NCBI GenBank assembly: GCA_011033025.1
Contig: WFMF01000152.1
Coordinates: forward strand, 62,001-126,000
From: Beroe forskalii
Lineage: Eukaryota > Ctenophora > Nuda > Beroida > Beroidae
Length of the DNA: 64,000 nt
Direction: 5' to 3'
Part shown: positions 45,447-57,559 of the stretch, piece after piece
Position numbering within the stretch: position 1 is the stretch's first letter
How the letters are laid out: the number at the start of each line of letters is the position of its first letter
Translations under genes and position numbers: made by a program
Notes under the pieces: model-generated
What the model was told of the DNA's origin: nothing
The model's input: only the letters and a program-made list of their open reading frames with translations
Database searches by the model: none

Positions 45447-45848
45447 TATTATTATGCCGTGCTTGAGTATGGTTGTGGGATGTGGCGCTACAGGTAGTGT
45501 ACGTGAGTTTTATTGTTTACCCTGCTACTTAAAGGGGGATGGGCCTGCGAGGGCCAAGGCGGCACCCAGGACAGGAAGCTCCTGGCCGAGGCAAGCGCTT
45601 TGGTAAATCCCGGGTGCCTGGATGGGGCAAGAGTCCCATACTTCGCCAGTATACTATTGTCAGATTTAATAATAACAACAGTACAGATCAGCATTTCCAC
45701 AAGTGATTAGAATTTTTGATTACTTGTAATCATACTAGTAAGTAATATATAAAAAAAAAAACCATTCCTTTTCTTAGATGGGATGAAGCTTTTCATCTTG
45801 ATAAAAACTATTTATTGATAAATTGTTCACTAATTACACTCCTTTTAG

Positions 45849-46099
45849 GTCGAGGTTCATTGATGTCTGTTATCAAAGAGATTTGTAGATATGAAGAAAA
45901 TTTGACTATTTGGGAGAATTTAGACTTTGGGCTTTGCTTTCAACAAGTTTTCATTGTCTCACCTCCCTATTTGCTATTGTTCATTGTTGGATTGTACTAT
46001 TGCTTCAAAGCTATTGACAATCAGTCTTCTCAAAGTATCAATCACTCATGGGTATTTCATCTCAGATTTGGTACCCATATATTCATAATGTGTTGCCAG
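45849..46099 (+). CDS. First coding exon of an ABCC-type (MRP/SUR-like) membrane transporter, partial
   Basis: The exon runs from acceptor CACTCCTTTTAG to donor GTATAT. The ATG at 45,863 starts 79 codons ending on a full codon (phase 0). The peptide has a short extracellular-type N-terminus (ICRYEENLTIW with an NLT glycosylation site) and DFGLCFQQ. A strong membrane segment follows (about residues 29-48: VFIVSPPYLLLFIVGLYYCF), then QSSQSINHSW, and the start of another hydrophobic stretch. This order (conserved CF, TM1, QSS.., H.W) resembles TMD0 of long ABCC transporters, including sulfonylurea receptors and ABCC10. In that family TMD0 helps trafficking and partner binding. The remaining exons should lie downstream on the plus strand; none was recognised in the following 9 kb. 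The open frame extends upstream, so the start is the likeliest ATG, not proven. Family assignment is from memory of sequence style. Confidence 0.5.
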
Positions 46100-48201
46100 G
46101 TATATATTATATCAGAACAGATTTAAAAAAGGCCTTTCAAAGAAATTTCTTTTTTTTGGTCCGTATTTTTGTTGGTAAATTTTTCCTCAAAATTTTTTTT
46201 CTTAGGGTTTTGGACTCTTCAAAAAAAATTTTTATTATTCCCTTAAAAAATTTAAAATTTTCCCGGAATTAAAATTGAAAATGATTCCACCAGATTCATC
46301 TTTTTAAAACATAAATAACCCCGTTTTTCTGACGTTCGTACGATACACAGAAGCAAAGTTATGGTTCAATTATTGAAAAAAAGTTAAAAAAAATACACCT
46401 AGTTTCTACAAAAGGGTACCTAAACATATCTGATCTTAATTACAATCACGATTATAATCATGAAAATCCTAATGGTCAGAACCTCAATTCAAAAAACCGA
46501 AAAGTCTGCCCAACAGACAGTCGATCACGACTCTTGCTCATCGCGTTCTCCAGACGATTATGAAATTGTTTCACGTAGCACTAGGACAGACTACCCATAG
46601 GGGCAATACACATGTCACAGACCTCAAGTTCAATGAATAGAAATACCAGACTGATCACGTGACACGCCGTTGATGCTTTAATGGTGTAGTATGTCAATCT
46701 TTATGGGAGGATTGGGGTCCATTAATGCGTCTAATGAGATCCATGCTGTATAATGAGATCATAACACTAACAGTAACATAATGATAATATCATGTAAGCA
46801 ACAATTAGTATCTTCTAATATGATTATATCGACCTTGCTAATTCAGATATGCCAAAAGCAAAAGGGTGGAAAATATACCCTTTAGAATATGGCGCTATAA
46901 AGTTCAGTTGGTAACTTCTCTGGTGTTGGAAATTGTTTTATACATAGACGAAGGATCAAATTTTCTTTATTAATTTTCTAGGATTTCATAAAATAGTTTT
47001 GCTATTTGGTGGCTCCAAAAATGGTGAAATTGAAATTTCAATTCGTTCACTTTACCCGTGCCACTGTACACACAATTTTGACTTATTTAATGGCGTAAAA
47101 TGTTTGCTTTTTCTACCAGAAACATTAAATTTTCATAGTACTATAGTAGTTAGGTATAAATTTTGACTTCATGGGTAGCTCAACTTCAGGACTTATAACC
47201 TGCATAATAAGATAATACTATATGGTGGGATGGAAGTCCAACCCTTTGTCCAATTAGCCTGAGGTCTTCCAAAAGAAAAGTTTCATACAATTTCAATCTA
47301 AGTGATTTTTTCACTATTTATAACTTTATAATATGGTTTGGTACGGTGAACAAAACCCTATTTTTAGAATCTATGTTCGTTCAGGATTTTGGGGTGGAAA
47401 ATCACCCAATTGTCCAATATGAAGTACAGTATGAAATTTCAGTAAATTTAAGTTTTTTGGAATTATTTCAGCATAGATAAGGGATATATAGATGCCTTTA
47501 AACGGAATTTACGATTTGGAAAGGTTTGGTGTGATTTTCCACCCCTTTGGCACCCGATACCCTGGTTTTTGAAGTCTTAAAATGATAATCCAATTGACAA
47601 TACGGCACTTAAAACAGGGTTAAAACAGGGTTTTATCACCACAACTCTGGTTTGGTAGTAAAGTCCCTAAAGTGGAAGTGCTATTGCAGTACCACAGCAA
47701 TACTTTTATTGTCGACTGTACGGATTGTTCAGGTTGGCATATTTTGACCATATTATCTAAAAATCCATAGTTAATTCGGACCATAATTTGTGTCGTCGTA
47801 ATAATAATTATGTTGCACTCCTTAAATATACTGATTTATAACAATGATGTCGTTACTGTGCTGTTTTTGCAGCTTTCAATCAAATACTGTTATCGTACCT
47901 ATCTCTTAATTTTGTCGGGCGAATCCGTCAGACAACGATGATTTCAATTAATTATTAAAGAAGAGCTAAAATACAGTTCAAAGGTACAAATGGAAGGTTG
48001 AGCACCGGCGTAGTGTAAACAATATGCGTCAACACATCATATTTGAGTATTTCAAAAGTTTGAGAGCAAATATGAAACCATTCTCCAGTTCCCAGTTGAA
48101 TTCACGAACTCTTGAACAGATCAACTAGCTCTCTCTCTCCCCTCCTGCGTGTACGCAATCGCATTAATAACACAATTATTTAATCAACGGTCTACACTTT
48201 T

Positions 48202-48333
48202 TAGAAACGGCAGGTAGCGTTTTTGAAACGGTTTGGCATCATCACATTGGACCGTTTTTCTTGGCCACCAATGATGACTTGCCGTTTTTGGTACCGTTTT
48301 TGGAGCCGTTTCAGAAACGGCACCAAAAACGGA
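48202..48333. repeat. Cluster of CCGTTTTT / AAACGG words
   Basis: Eight copies of CCGTTT or its reverse complement lie within 132 bp, in both orientations and partly pairing into hairpins (GAGCCGTTTCAGAAACGGC at about 48,303). Confidence 0.7.
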
Positions 48334-51300
48334 CCAGGAACAACGGCCTATGTCGGATTCTGTACGTACTTAGCGCAAATTCTTTGTACATCTTTCTGTC
48401 AGTCCGTAGAGTTCGTATGAAATATCTCAGTCTATGCTCTAATATTCGGACGAAGGGCTTTTAAATATTAAAATATCAAGATGCGTAGTATATATCGTAT
48501 AGAATCGGCAATTAGTCATAATATATCGATCATATTGTATGTAATTATAGAGTCGTTCTCTCTTGAATGGTATAGCTTTCCACTTTCCAGCGAATAAAAT
48601 CAAGACGAATCTGCTTTTAGTGGCTCCAGGGCCATTCCCCTCAAAATCAATCTTACTTTTTAACTTTTAATGCCTTTTCAACTTTTTGATGTTGGAAGTT
48701 CTTTATTTAGCTGTTTTTGTATTTTTTGGCGAAGATCAAGCAATCATTGATCCCTGGAAGAATGGCGTGTGCTTTGATACGTTGTTCTTCTGTCATCACT
48801 AACTTTGTAGTCATAACAATAAATTCGCAATGTAGAATCGCATTTTATTTATTTTCTTAGAATCAAAACATAAAACATTACATTTAATTGGCTGCAGCCT
48901 TACTAATGCTATTTAATCGAAACTTAAGAACAACGTTATAAGATATGCGCATATATTAATTCCTGAGCGAAATACCCTGCTGTTATCCCCGTTGGAACGT
49001 TTACACTAATCCAAAGTCCTGTGTGTCTAGGTACGGAGGGTTAATAATACTCTCTATCTAGCTATAGCGCGATGACATGTTAATTTTACAAATACCAGGT
49101 GATTTTGTGTGCCCGGGATTTGCGTTTTCCACTTTGTTGTGGCCTTGTTATATTATATACCGCATATATTATGTAGTTTATATATTATAACGTGTGGAAT
49201 TATATATAATCATCTCCCTGTTTGTGAGTGTATTAGTATAGGCTGATTTAAAAGCAATTAATAAACCCTTATAGGAGACTAACTTCCAGGAGACGATAAC
49301 CAGCTAAGACATGAGGTTAGTTTAACTAAGTTCCCCGCACGAAAAGGAGACGTGCTTACGTCACCATTTCACCATTTTAAACAGTAGTCATCACGTCACT
49401 ACTTCCAAAACTTGGCTTAGTGGTTGATTCATCATCTCTCCATCCAGCACCCTGATAATGACGTCATCAACTCACCATCTTACACACCCACATCCCTATT
49501 CTGTGTGGCACACAGCATTGAGTACTCGAACAGTGGTCTGAGATTGTACTCTCTGTACCTTGTACACACCTACATTGTAGTCAGCGTCTCCTTTGTGTGT
49601 ACGAGTGACAATGTGGTCGTTGTGATCTCTGGTATGATAACTAGTATGGTCATTGATCATTAGTATGATCACTAGTATGATCATTGAAGTCAGATCTCTG
49701 GTAGTGAGTTAGCAGTGGGATTCCTCAATGAGCGGCAATTTAGGTGAAACGTACAGTAATCGTTCAGAGGTTGGATTTTTTATGTATTTTGATCTATTAA
49801 CCACAGTACAGAAGTGCTGTGATTTGATCCATATCTCTGTATAGCGGCTCACTGACGGTACTAAAAACAACTGCTGTACTGAGAGTAAATTAATCTGGCT
49901 TACGACATGCCCTTGCTGGGGGTACAGTACATCTGCCGACTCTTTGTACATGTTCAGATGTATTATCATCTGTTCAAACCACTGTAGAGAAGTGCTGCAA
50001 TCTGATCAATCCATGCCAGTAAAGGAACAAAAATATCATGCTGTTCTTTAATAAGATTCATTGACCAATAATAATTTAATTCGTTGAGGAAAAATGAATG
50101 CAAAGTAAAAATAATGTAATGATGTCTAGACTATTCTCCACAAATAATACCGTTTTATTTGTCACGTGTGAATGTGTTTTTAATTTTATGTGTGCTTTTT
50201 AATCTTAATTTCATGCCCCCTAGCATACTGCTTATTGCTTGTTTCAAATAAGAAAAAAGTAATGTTTCTTGTTTAACTGTTTGTAGGTGCTATGTTTGTA
50301 GAAGGTACGTAGGTTTTAGGAATATTCTATTCTTCTATTGTTCCATGATCCACCACAGTTCCTCTTGTATAATAATACATACTGTATTTTAGTATTTTAT
50401 TTTGTCATGTGATCTGTGTCAAGTCACACATCCAAGTCATGTTTAGTATCCTAGTTTATATGAATTAATGTTTAGTATCCTAGTGTTACTTTCCATATTA
50501 TCCTGTGAAATGCTTGGCACATGATTATACATTTCTGAAATTTGAGGAGGGAGAATTTGCAGTGATAAGTACACGTGTATTTTTAGATAATTGAAATGCA
50601 TTTCTTAAGCTGAGCAAACCAGAGTACTACTGAAGTACCTATCCAAACGTTGATGAAATAAAATTACAATTGGGAAAGGGATTTAAATCCGTTGTTATTT
50701 GAAAAAATCTGTAATTATTTCTAATATCATTCAGCTGCAATTCATACGATATTTTGGAATGCTAAAAATGCGCCCAGATAGTGTTATCAAAGCTACAATA
50801 ATAGCTATTGCAAATTGTACACGTGTATTTACATCCCCTACAATACAATACCTCAATGTAAAACAACTCAATTGTGTAGCCTCCATAATAACTACTACAT
50901 ATGAATGTAGATACTTATATTCATTGTTAAGGTAGGTAGGTAAGATGCGCTTCTAAAGATGCGATGTGCCAAACGACAGCACCCCTCACATTTAACAACT
51001 TAGTCTGAACGGTCGCAGTTTGTCTGGTATGGTGGCGTATATAAAATGATCTAAGTGATCATTGTAAAGTGTCTCTTCATTCTCTGTAGTATGGTGGTCG
51101 AGAGGGCCATTTGCAAAAATCATCCTTGGCCGGAAGTGGTCATTCGGTACTTTTCCTGAAAGAAAGAAAAACTGGTTGGCCGAAAGTGGCCAAATAGAGA
51201 GCTGCCAAGTGCACGGTATGAACGTGCGTGCATAGTTGCATACATTTCAATTCAACTTTGTATAATAATATGGGGGCTGCAAGGAGCAAGCCTCCTTTTA

Positions 51301-53713
51301 AAATTTTAACCTCATTCATGACGTCCTACAACTTTTAAATATGATGCATATACCACATGATTTACCTTTAGCATGTGAACCCTTCTCATTTTGATTTCAA
51401 TGTAAGTATGTGCCTAAATCATAACCCTTTAATTTTATATTGTAGCCACTTGAAGAAGGAAGCTTTCTTCTTGAATCAGGAATTTAAATCAACTGGCAAC
51501 TCTCGGCTATGGAAGAAATTTCTTCAAATGGCTTATTTCGGCCACCCTACTGCTGATTTCTCCTCAATATGAACACTATTATAACATGCTGACCCCATAA
51601 AATGAACACCATTAGTAACATGCTTACCCCCGTAGTGTGACAAGTAAAGAGCATTGTTATATGGAGATCGCAAGTGTGTGAACCTGTGTACACTCATAAA
51701 GAGAGAGGGAGAACCATCATACTAGCACTAATATACAATAATGTACTCTAGATAGATCATTGGCACCTGATAGAAAGAGTAGAACAATTGACCTTGAAAA
51801 TAAGGGAAATCAGTCGTTTTTGTTTTGGGACTTGCGAGGCAATTTATCAAACTGACGGTTCTCTTTTTTGTAAGAAAGGGCGGGAATATTTTACCGAAAA
51901 CTGATGCTTCTAGGTATTTTTCCTGTTTTTATACACGCACATAGGTCCATGATGTCTAGTAATTTATTGTGATTTGATGAAAAACATTACATCTGGTACA
52001 TTAGAAAATTTTCCATTGTAAAAAATACAAATGCTTCCTATACAGCACTTAGTTCATTATACTAAAACATTTATAAGTAAGATAGTTAACTCTCACTAAT
52101 GTACATTTAAATGAAGTGAATGTAAATAACAGAGCATTATAATTATGTTGCGGCATATGTTGCATACTTAAGTACTTACACTCCGCTTATTTAAATGAGT
52201 CTGCTTTAATCCAGGTAAATTAGTCACCTTCTAACTTTACAACTTAAGCAGCTTTTTATTCAACAAGAATTGCGCGAGAGCTTAGATTTCCCTCCCCAGT
52301 TCAGCTGTTATGTATCCATTGGAAATCATGAAACAAAAGATTGAGACATTTTGAAATATCTTATATCGAAATATACCGAGCCACGCAATCGTACCGAACC
52401 TAGAATCGTACCGAACCTAGAATAGTACCTTACCTGCCTGAAGTTCAGCACTGTAATTTGATAATTTGATGATCAACTTGGTCAGCTTGACGCATTAAAA
52501 GTGGCTTTCATGTTATAATTACGTGCTTGTGTTTATATTTCAGTAGGTATCTTATCCGGATTAGAAAGTAAAGGTAGAGTATGAGTGAGGGTAGAGTTTG
52601 AGTTAAGATAGATTATGTGAAAACATGTTCTCTGCCAACAAAAAGGCGATGTCTGAAAAGTTACTTTACCTATTTGGGATTGACGGCAAATTCTTAACAT
52701 GAAATCATAAAGTTACAGACTCTTTAGGCGCCTGATTCAACACACAGAGCCAACCAAATGGACACTTGAATACTTCATTTATAGCTCACTGTCCAGATTC
52801 CAGCATTTTAAAAGCGACACAGTGATGTATACTGAGTAACACTGTCAATTTTAACTGGCGTCTCTCGGACTGTCTTCTGAAAGTTAAGTTTAATAACGAA
52901 ACTGTCTACTATTGCTACTAACGTTAAGGTTTGAGCCATTGTCAATCTGGAATCAAATAACATAGTTCCATGTCAACTCAATGCCACAGGTCCTAGTGCA
53001 AGAAGTGTGATGATTTATGATTGATAGGTATAATTTGGTGACATTTCGGCAGATTTTCCGTGAATATGAAGAAAGGAACAAATATGAATAATTGATCCAA
53101 TATTTATCGAATAGTGTAAATTTATTACAATTTCTATTTTCTTATCGGGTAAGACTATCAGACATGGGTTACAACTGCCCTCGCTAGACGCAAAAAAACT
53201 ATGAACGGTTTGTTGCATCATAACGGGACACATTTCGTTTGCTTACTATCTTTTCGACTGCAAACTCTAAATTTATCACAAATAAATTCATGGTAACCAA
53301 GGCGATGACTTAATCACGTAAGACATGATGAATGTAAAATGTGCGGCCCCAATCTAATTGTACTTGTTACGATGAATTGCATTTAGGAAGTCAATTGTTC
53401 AAGTACACATTCTTCTTGTTTAAGTCATGATTAACTCGATTGCAATTATTAAAAATCATAGAATCCTTTTAAGCATGAATTACTGGAATGATATTACATA
53501 AATACATATGATTTAACCTTGCATGGTTACACGTATAATCGTTCATTTTTCATTGCCTTTTGTAACCCTGAGATATGGACTGATCGGACTACAGCACTTC
53601 TGTACTGTAGTTCATAGATTAAAATATAATCTGGAAAGTTTAGGCATACAAAAATAACAGAATAGTGTGGCAAAGCGCGAAAAACTGCCACTGTGCCAAC
53701 TGCAACACTTTAT

Positions 53714-53737
53714 TTGCCACACTCATGAGTGTGGCAA
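53714..53737. repeat. 24 bp perfect palindrome
   Basis: TTGCCACACTCA and its exact reverse complement TGAGTGTGGCAA abut without a spacer. Related GTGTGGCAA and TTGCCAC words lie within 80 bp on both sides (53,668-53,745). Confidence 0.8.
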
Positions 53738-54973
53738 TGTGGCAAGCATAGTTAGGTTTTCTGGTTTTGAGAGAAGGTGTTCGAGCAGTATTGTCACAAA
53801 ATCGTCACAATTTTTACATGAAGCCGGTTGAGGTTCAATGAAATTTATGTCACAATTTTTACAAGAACTTTATATGAATTCCGTCTGATTCCGTTAATTA
53901 AAGTATCACCATGTATGTACCGCTGGAGCCTGGAGGGCTCTCTCTCTCCCTCTCTGTCTCCTCCCACTCTTCGATCTGTGGCTTTTACTACGTCAAGCAT
54001 TGACCAGTGACGTAGCCATAGGGTATGCAGATTATGCCTTTCACACCCTGAAAAAGTCCCTTGTATAGTCTAAAATTTTGAGAAAATATCTAATCATAGC
54101 TGATTAGGCTTAATTTGGCAGTCAACTGTGAAAATCTGCATACCTACCCTTAGAATATTTAGCATGTTCAGATCTCAAATCATGATCCGTTATTGTCCTA
54201 TCGGCGCAGAATTGACCCTCTCAAGTGACCCACTAAACCATCTCCTAACCTAAAGTGACACCATTTCAGCGCAGAATTGACCCTCTTTGGTAACCCACTG
54301 ACCCTTTTCCTAAACCCTAACATTTCATCAGATAACCCCAGATAAATTAATGTGGAAGACAGTAAAATTCATTCATTGAATTGTGTTTGAAAATCTAAAA
54401 AGTATTGTGATAAGAAATATTGTGATAAGAAAGCCATGACAGCTGTATTATAATCAACAATGAATTCGATGTCTTCTTCGTAGATCTGATGATTGAATCG
54501 CTGTCGTCATCTGTCTTCTTTGTGATCTTTTTAGTCCCCGTTGTTGGTAGAATCCTCGCTAGCGTCGTTATCTGGCCGTTGAATCTGATTACGTCGTCAT
54601 CTGTCTGCAAAATCTGAGTGTGGCTGTAGCAATGGCATCCGAGTTTGGGTGGTTGTGTTGATAGCCTAAAGATTATAGGCCCCCGTCCCCTGAAATGGAA
54701 TTGATGTCATATATCAAACTAAAACTAAAATGCAGTAAAAATGTAATAGAAGCTAAATGAATAACTTGCATTGCAACCACATCTGCGGAATGATATAGGA
54801 AAATCAATGAAATGTAAAACGAATGAATCATGATTTTACCTGATGAAAGTCTTGTAGTAAAGGGGCACTTGTCTGAATCTGAAATGGTTAATACCTACCT
54901 GTTTGCTGTAAAGTATGGTTAGTGATGATAAATACAAGATTTCCTATCAAATAATATCTGGTCTAGCTTTTCT

Positions 54974-55310
54974 CGAACAAAATCAAACGACATCAGACCA
55001 TTTGGTCGTCATAAATGTTGGAATTTGTTCAAGTCAAGTTTACCAAAACACAATAAGTGAACTATGACCTATACCCTAAGATATGATATGCACAAGTCCA
55101 AAGTTTCCCGAACAAAATCAAACGACATCAGACCATTTGGTCGTCATAAATGTTTGAATTTCGATCAAGTCACGTTGAACTTAGCACAGAATGAAATATG
55201 GACAATCAAAGGACATGTTATCAGGTTAAAATCGCCTCAACAAATTCAAACGACATCAGACCGTATGGTCGTCATAAATATCTGAATATGTGTGATTTGA
55301 CATGAACCTA
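54974..55310. repeat. Three tandem copies of a unit of about 130 bp
   Basis: The core AACAAAATCAAACGACATCA, followed by GACCATTTGGTCGTCATAAAT, starts at about 54,974 and 55,109, and in diverged form at 55,237. The core contains a small palindrome (GACC-ATTT-GGTC). Outside the core the copies are much more diverged, so the core is the conserved part. Confidence 0.8.
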
Positions 55311-55340
55311 AGAACAAATGAAAATGGCCCCTAAACCTAA

Positions 55341-55736
55341 CTAGTAACCCCTGTCAAAATAGTGGAAATCCAGAAAAACAGGCATTTGTTCTTCTGGATA
55401 TTCCCAGGCTATGATGACGGGGAGGGGTTCCAACTGCTCCCCCTCCTCTGTTCGGGGTGGCAAGTCCCCCTCGAGAGTAAGAACTTCCACCCCCTCCACA
55501 TCCCACTCCTCCCCCTCCACACTGGTGCTTGGGGAGGGGAGTGGGAGTGGAGACTCCCTAACCTCAGGCTGATACTTCTCTCTCCGCGGAACATGCATGA
55601 ACCCCAACGCCCCGTAGAACCTCGCAAACTTAGACCTCCTATACGCTTCCACCTCCTCATCATAGACATACACACGATCACTCTTCTTAGCCCTGAAACA
55701 TTTCTTAATTTTCTTCAAAGTCTTTGACATCTTCAT
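55341..55736 (-). CDS. 131-codon ORF of unknown function
   Basis: The minus-strand ATG at 55736 is preceded in frame by TGA two codons upstream, so the frame starts here if it is a single-exon gene. The N-terminus is strongly basic (KMSKTLKKIKKCFRAKKSDR). YVYDEEVEAYRRSKFARFYG and ALGFMHVPRREKYQPEV follow, then a Pro/Ser/Glu-rich acidic half (LPLPSPSTSVEGEEWDVEG) ending in PVFLDFHYFDRGY. The ordered basic-then-acidic composition and the absence of stops in a GC-richer patch argue that it is coding. I do not recognise the family. It lies about 0.9 kb from the Jupiter/HN1 exons, on the opposite strand. It could also be the last exon of a longer gene, but no acceptor was preferred over the local start. 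Confidence 0.5.
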   Translation of the reverse strand: MKMSKTLKKIKKCFRAKKSDRVYVYDEEVEAYRRSKFARFYGALGFMHVPRREKYQPEVRESPLPLPSPSTSVEGEEWDVEGVEVLTLEGDLPPRTEEGEQLEPLPVIIAWEYPEEQMPVFLDFHYFDRGY

Positions 55737-55822
55737 TATGAATCAAACGTTCGAACGATCAGCAAAAGTTATCAGTTGTAAGCAAAATGCAAAGCAGGCA
55801 ACTGGAAATGAGCATGTGGCAG

Positions 55823-55830
55823 GGATATAG
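55823..55830 (-). promoter_or_regulatory. Possible TATA box of the 131-codon ORF
   Basis: CTATATCC on the minus strand, about 90 bp before the ATG at 55736. If transcription starts 25-30 bp downstream, the 5' UTR would be about 60 bp. Only a motif match. Confidence 0.25.
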
Positions 55831-56613
55831 GGGCTCCACGTTGCCATGGGGATTTTCCAAGTTTCAAACTGCTCCTTCAGAATATTTTTTGTTTTGCACG
55901 TAACTCAAATAATTTCTTGCGCGTCGCACTGCATTTCACAATACATGCAATCATATCCGTGCTGACTGCTGAACAGGAAAAGTCTCTCTGAAGTGACCCA
56001 CCGACCCAAACCTCACAGTAAAGTGACCCCTATCCCAGTGACACAGCCAGTGTCAAATTTTGATGAAGTTTTTGATCGTAGCTGATTGGGCCTAATTTGC
56101 CAGACAACTGTGAAAATCTGCATACTCAGGGTATATTTTGCTTGTGTTGAGCTCCACGCGCGTTGCAAATTTTGTTGAGGACTGATTTGTAATCATTGTG
56201 ACAATTTGAGCACGAATATCTTGCGTTTTGGCGGGTAGAATCATCCTACTGGAAAGCGCGAACAGATTTTCAAAGCGTATGACGCGCAAAATTCCTAATT
56301 ATAACGCGCGTTTCAAATTTGCGAGGGAATAAAATGAAAGAACGCTGGAAAGAGCGCTAGAAATTTTGAACTTTTAAACACGTGATCATGAAGCATAGCT
56401 ATTGAGATCATCACATTCAGAACAGTAAACCTAGTTCGTACTTGCCTGGTGCTACATAATACCTATGTTTTACCACTATCATTTCATTTTTCAGACAAAC
56501 TTTGGAAATACCCATGTTTGAGTGTTTGACCCACTCTCATTTCAAACAACCTCTTCCAACAACCATGTTTGACCCCCTCATTGAAGACACAAGTTTAACC
56601 CTTTTTGTTTCAG
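55831..56613. other. Non-coding, upstream intron of the Jupiter/HN1 gene
   Basis: It ends with a polypyrimidine tract and acceptor (CTTTTTGTTTCAG) at 56,613. A diverged copy of the 54.1 kb segment lies near 56,075-56,130. Repeated TTTGACCC phrases (56,527 and 56,571) precede the acceptor. No first exon was recognised. Confidence 0.5.
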
Positions 56614-57118
56614 GGTGATGGCGCCCCCGGGCGGGAAATCCAGCATCAGTTTCGGAGGCGATCCAGAGCCGGCGCCAGCTAAACCGGCGCCCAAAGCAGC
56701 GCCAGTCGCCGCCGAGCCGGCGGCGGCAGCAGAGCCAGCGCCGCCAGCCACTAACGGCAATGCACCAGTCAACAATGCCAACCCTGTTGAGAGTGGACAG
56801 GCTGCTGGGGGAAGGGTTCAACAGGTAAATGATGGTGACTTCAACTGGTAAATAATAGCGAAAAAGGGAGAAATCCTGGATATCATTGTTTAAAATTCAA
56901 ACTTGTTTGGTAACCAAGAATATTCTCGATGCTGCCCCATGCTCACTGAATTCCACCTTCCACCCCAGGTTGACCGTTTCGAGAAGGAGCACCACGTTTC
57001 AACCTGTCAGATGGAACGCAACAAATCCAATGTATTCGCGTCAGACACTGAGACCCGCCGACAAGCCGTAAAGATCCACAACCCTCCTGGCGGGGCTTCT
57101 TCCATCTCATTCGGATAA
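56614..57118 (+). CDS. JPT1-like: Jupiter/HN1 (JPT) family protein, last two exons
   Basis: Exon 56614-56824 starts with one base completing a codon after acceptor TTTGTTTCAG, then reads VMAPPGGKSSISFGGDPE. An Ala/Pro-rich linker leads to RVQQ at donor GTAAAT (phase 0). Exon 56969-57118 follows acceptor CACCCCAG and reads VDRFEKEHHVSTCQ, RNKSNVFAS, and ends NPPGGASSISFG then TAA. The two PPGGxSSISFG boxes flanking a charged region are the hallmark of Jupiter microtubule-associated homologues (HN1/HN1L in vertebrates). These are small proteins bound to microtubules and linked to cell-cycle control. The first coding exon, normally ending in SSRV or similar, is missing upstream; the in-frame ATG at 56,618 is internal to the PPGG box and unlikely to be the start. 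The visible part encodes about 120 residues, near the usual family size. Confidence 0.85.
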
Positions 57119-57553
57119 AATGCTTCTCCGTGCACGTGGGCGGTGGTGGGTGGCGTCACTAAACACCCTTCTCAAACATATGACAATGACGTCACTCAAT
57201 CTGGAAGTTTCATTTTAATCTCGGACCTTAAACCGCCCATAAAAGTGAGATGTGCAGTGTACACTGTCATTGCAGAATCTGGGAACGTGCGATGTGCACA
57301 TGATCCCAAGTGCGCTGACCCCCTTTTTTAACCATACTCTCCTTACATAATTAGTTGAAGAAAACACAAAAACAGTTGATATTTAATAGATATGTCTAAT
57401 ATTTTGGTGATTCTGCTGATAGCTCTTGTTGATATTATAGCTTCACACAGTAGAAGAGAATTTGATTTTTTTTAATTTCACCGATTGTGGAATTTTGGTG
57501 CAGAATATTGATATATATTTTGAAATGTTACTCTATTTAAAAAAGAAAAATTG

Positions 57554-57559
57554 AATAAA
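57554..57559 (+). terminator. Candidate polyadenylation signal of the Jupiter/HN1 gene
   Basis: AATAAA about 435 bp after the stop codon, followed by an A/T-rich stretch. It gives a 3' UTR of plausible length. Motif only. Confidence 0.4.

Larger units (their letters stand above)
46100..54970. other. Long stretch without a recognised gene
   Basis: Possibly introns of the ABCC-like gene. No exon with convincing protein similarity was found. Structure seen includes eight CCGTTT/AAACGG words at 48,202-48,333 and an ATGATCA-type simple repeat near 49,635-49,690. There is also a pair of 50 bp inverted copies at 49,791-49,838 and 53,569-53,622, a 24 bp palindrome at 53,714, and repeated GCGCAGAATTGACCCTCT phrases at about 54,204 and 54,268. 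A segment near 54,085-54,140 (GCTGATTAGGCTTAATTTGG, then AACTGTGAAAATCTGCATAC) recurs near 56,078-56,125. Confidence 0.5.

Noticed and set aside
45530-45665. GC-rich patch that might be a tRNA-derived SINE
   Set aside because: No A/B box pair at proper spacing, no cloverleaf, and no second copy seen in the window.
48960-49030. Mitochondrial 16S rRNA fragment (a CTGCTGTTATCCCC phrase)
   Set aside because: Only about 15 bases recall the antisense of 16S, and the surrounding sequence does not follow; coincidence is likelier.
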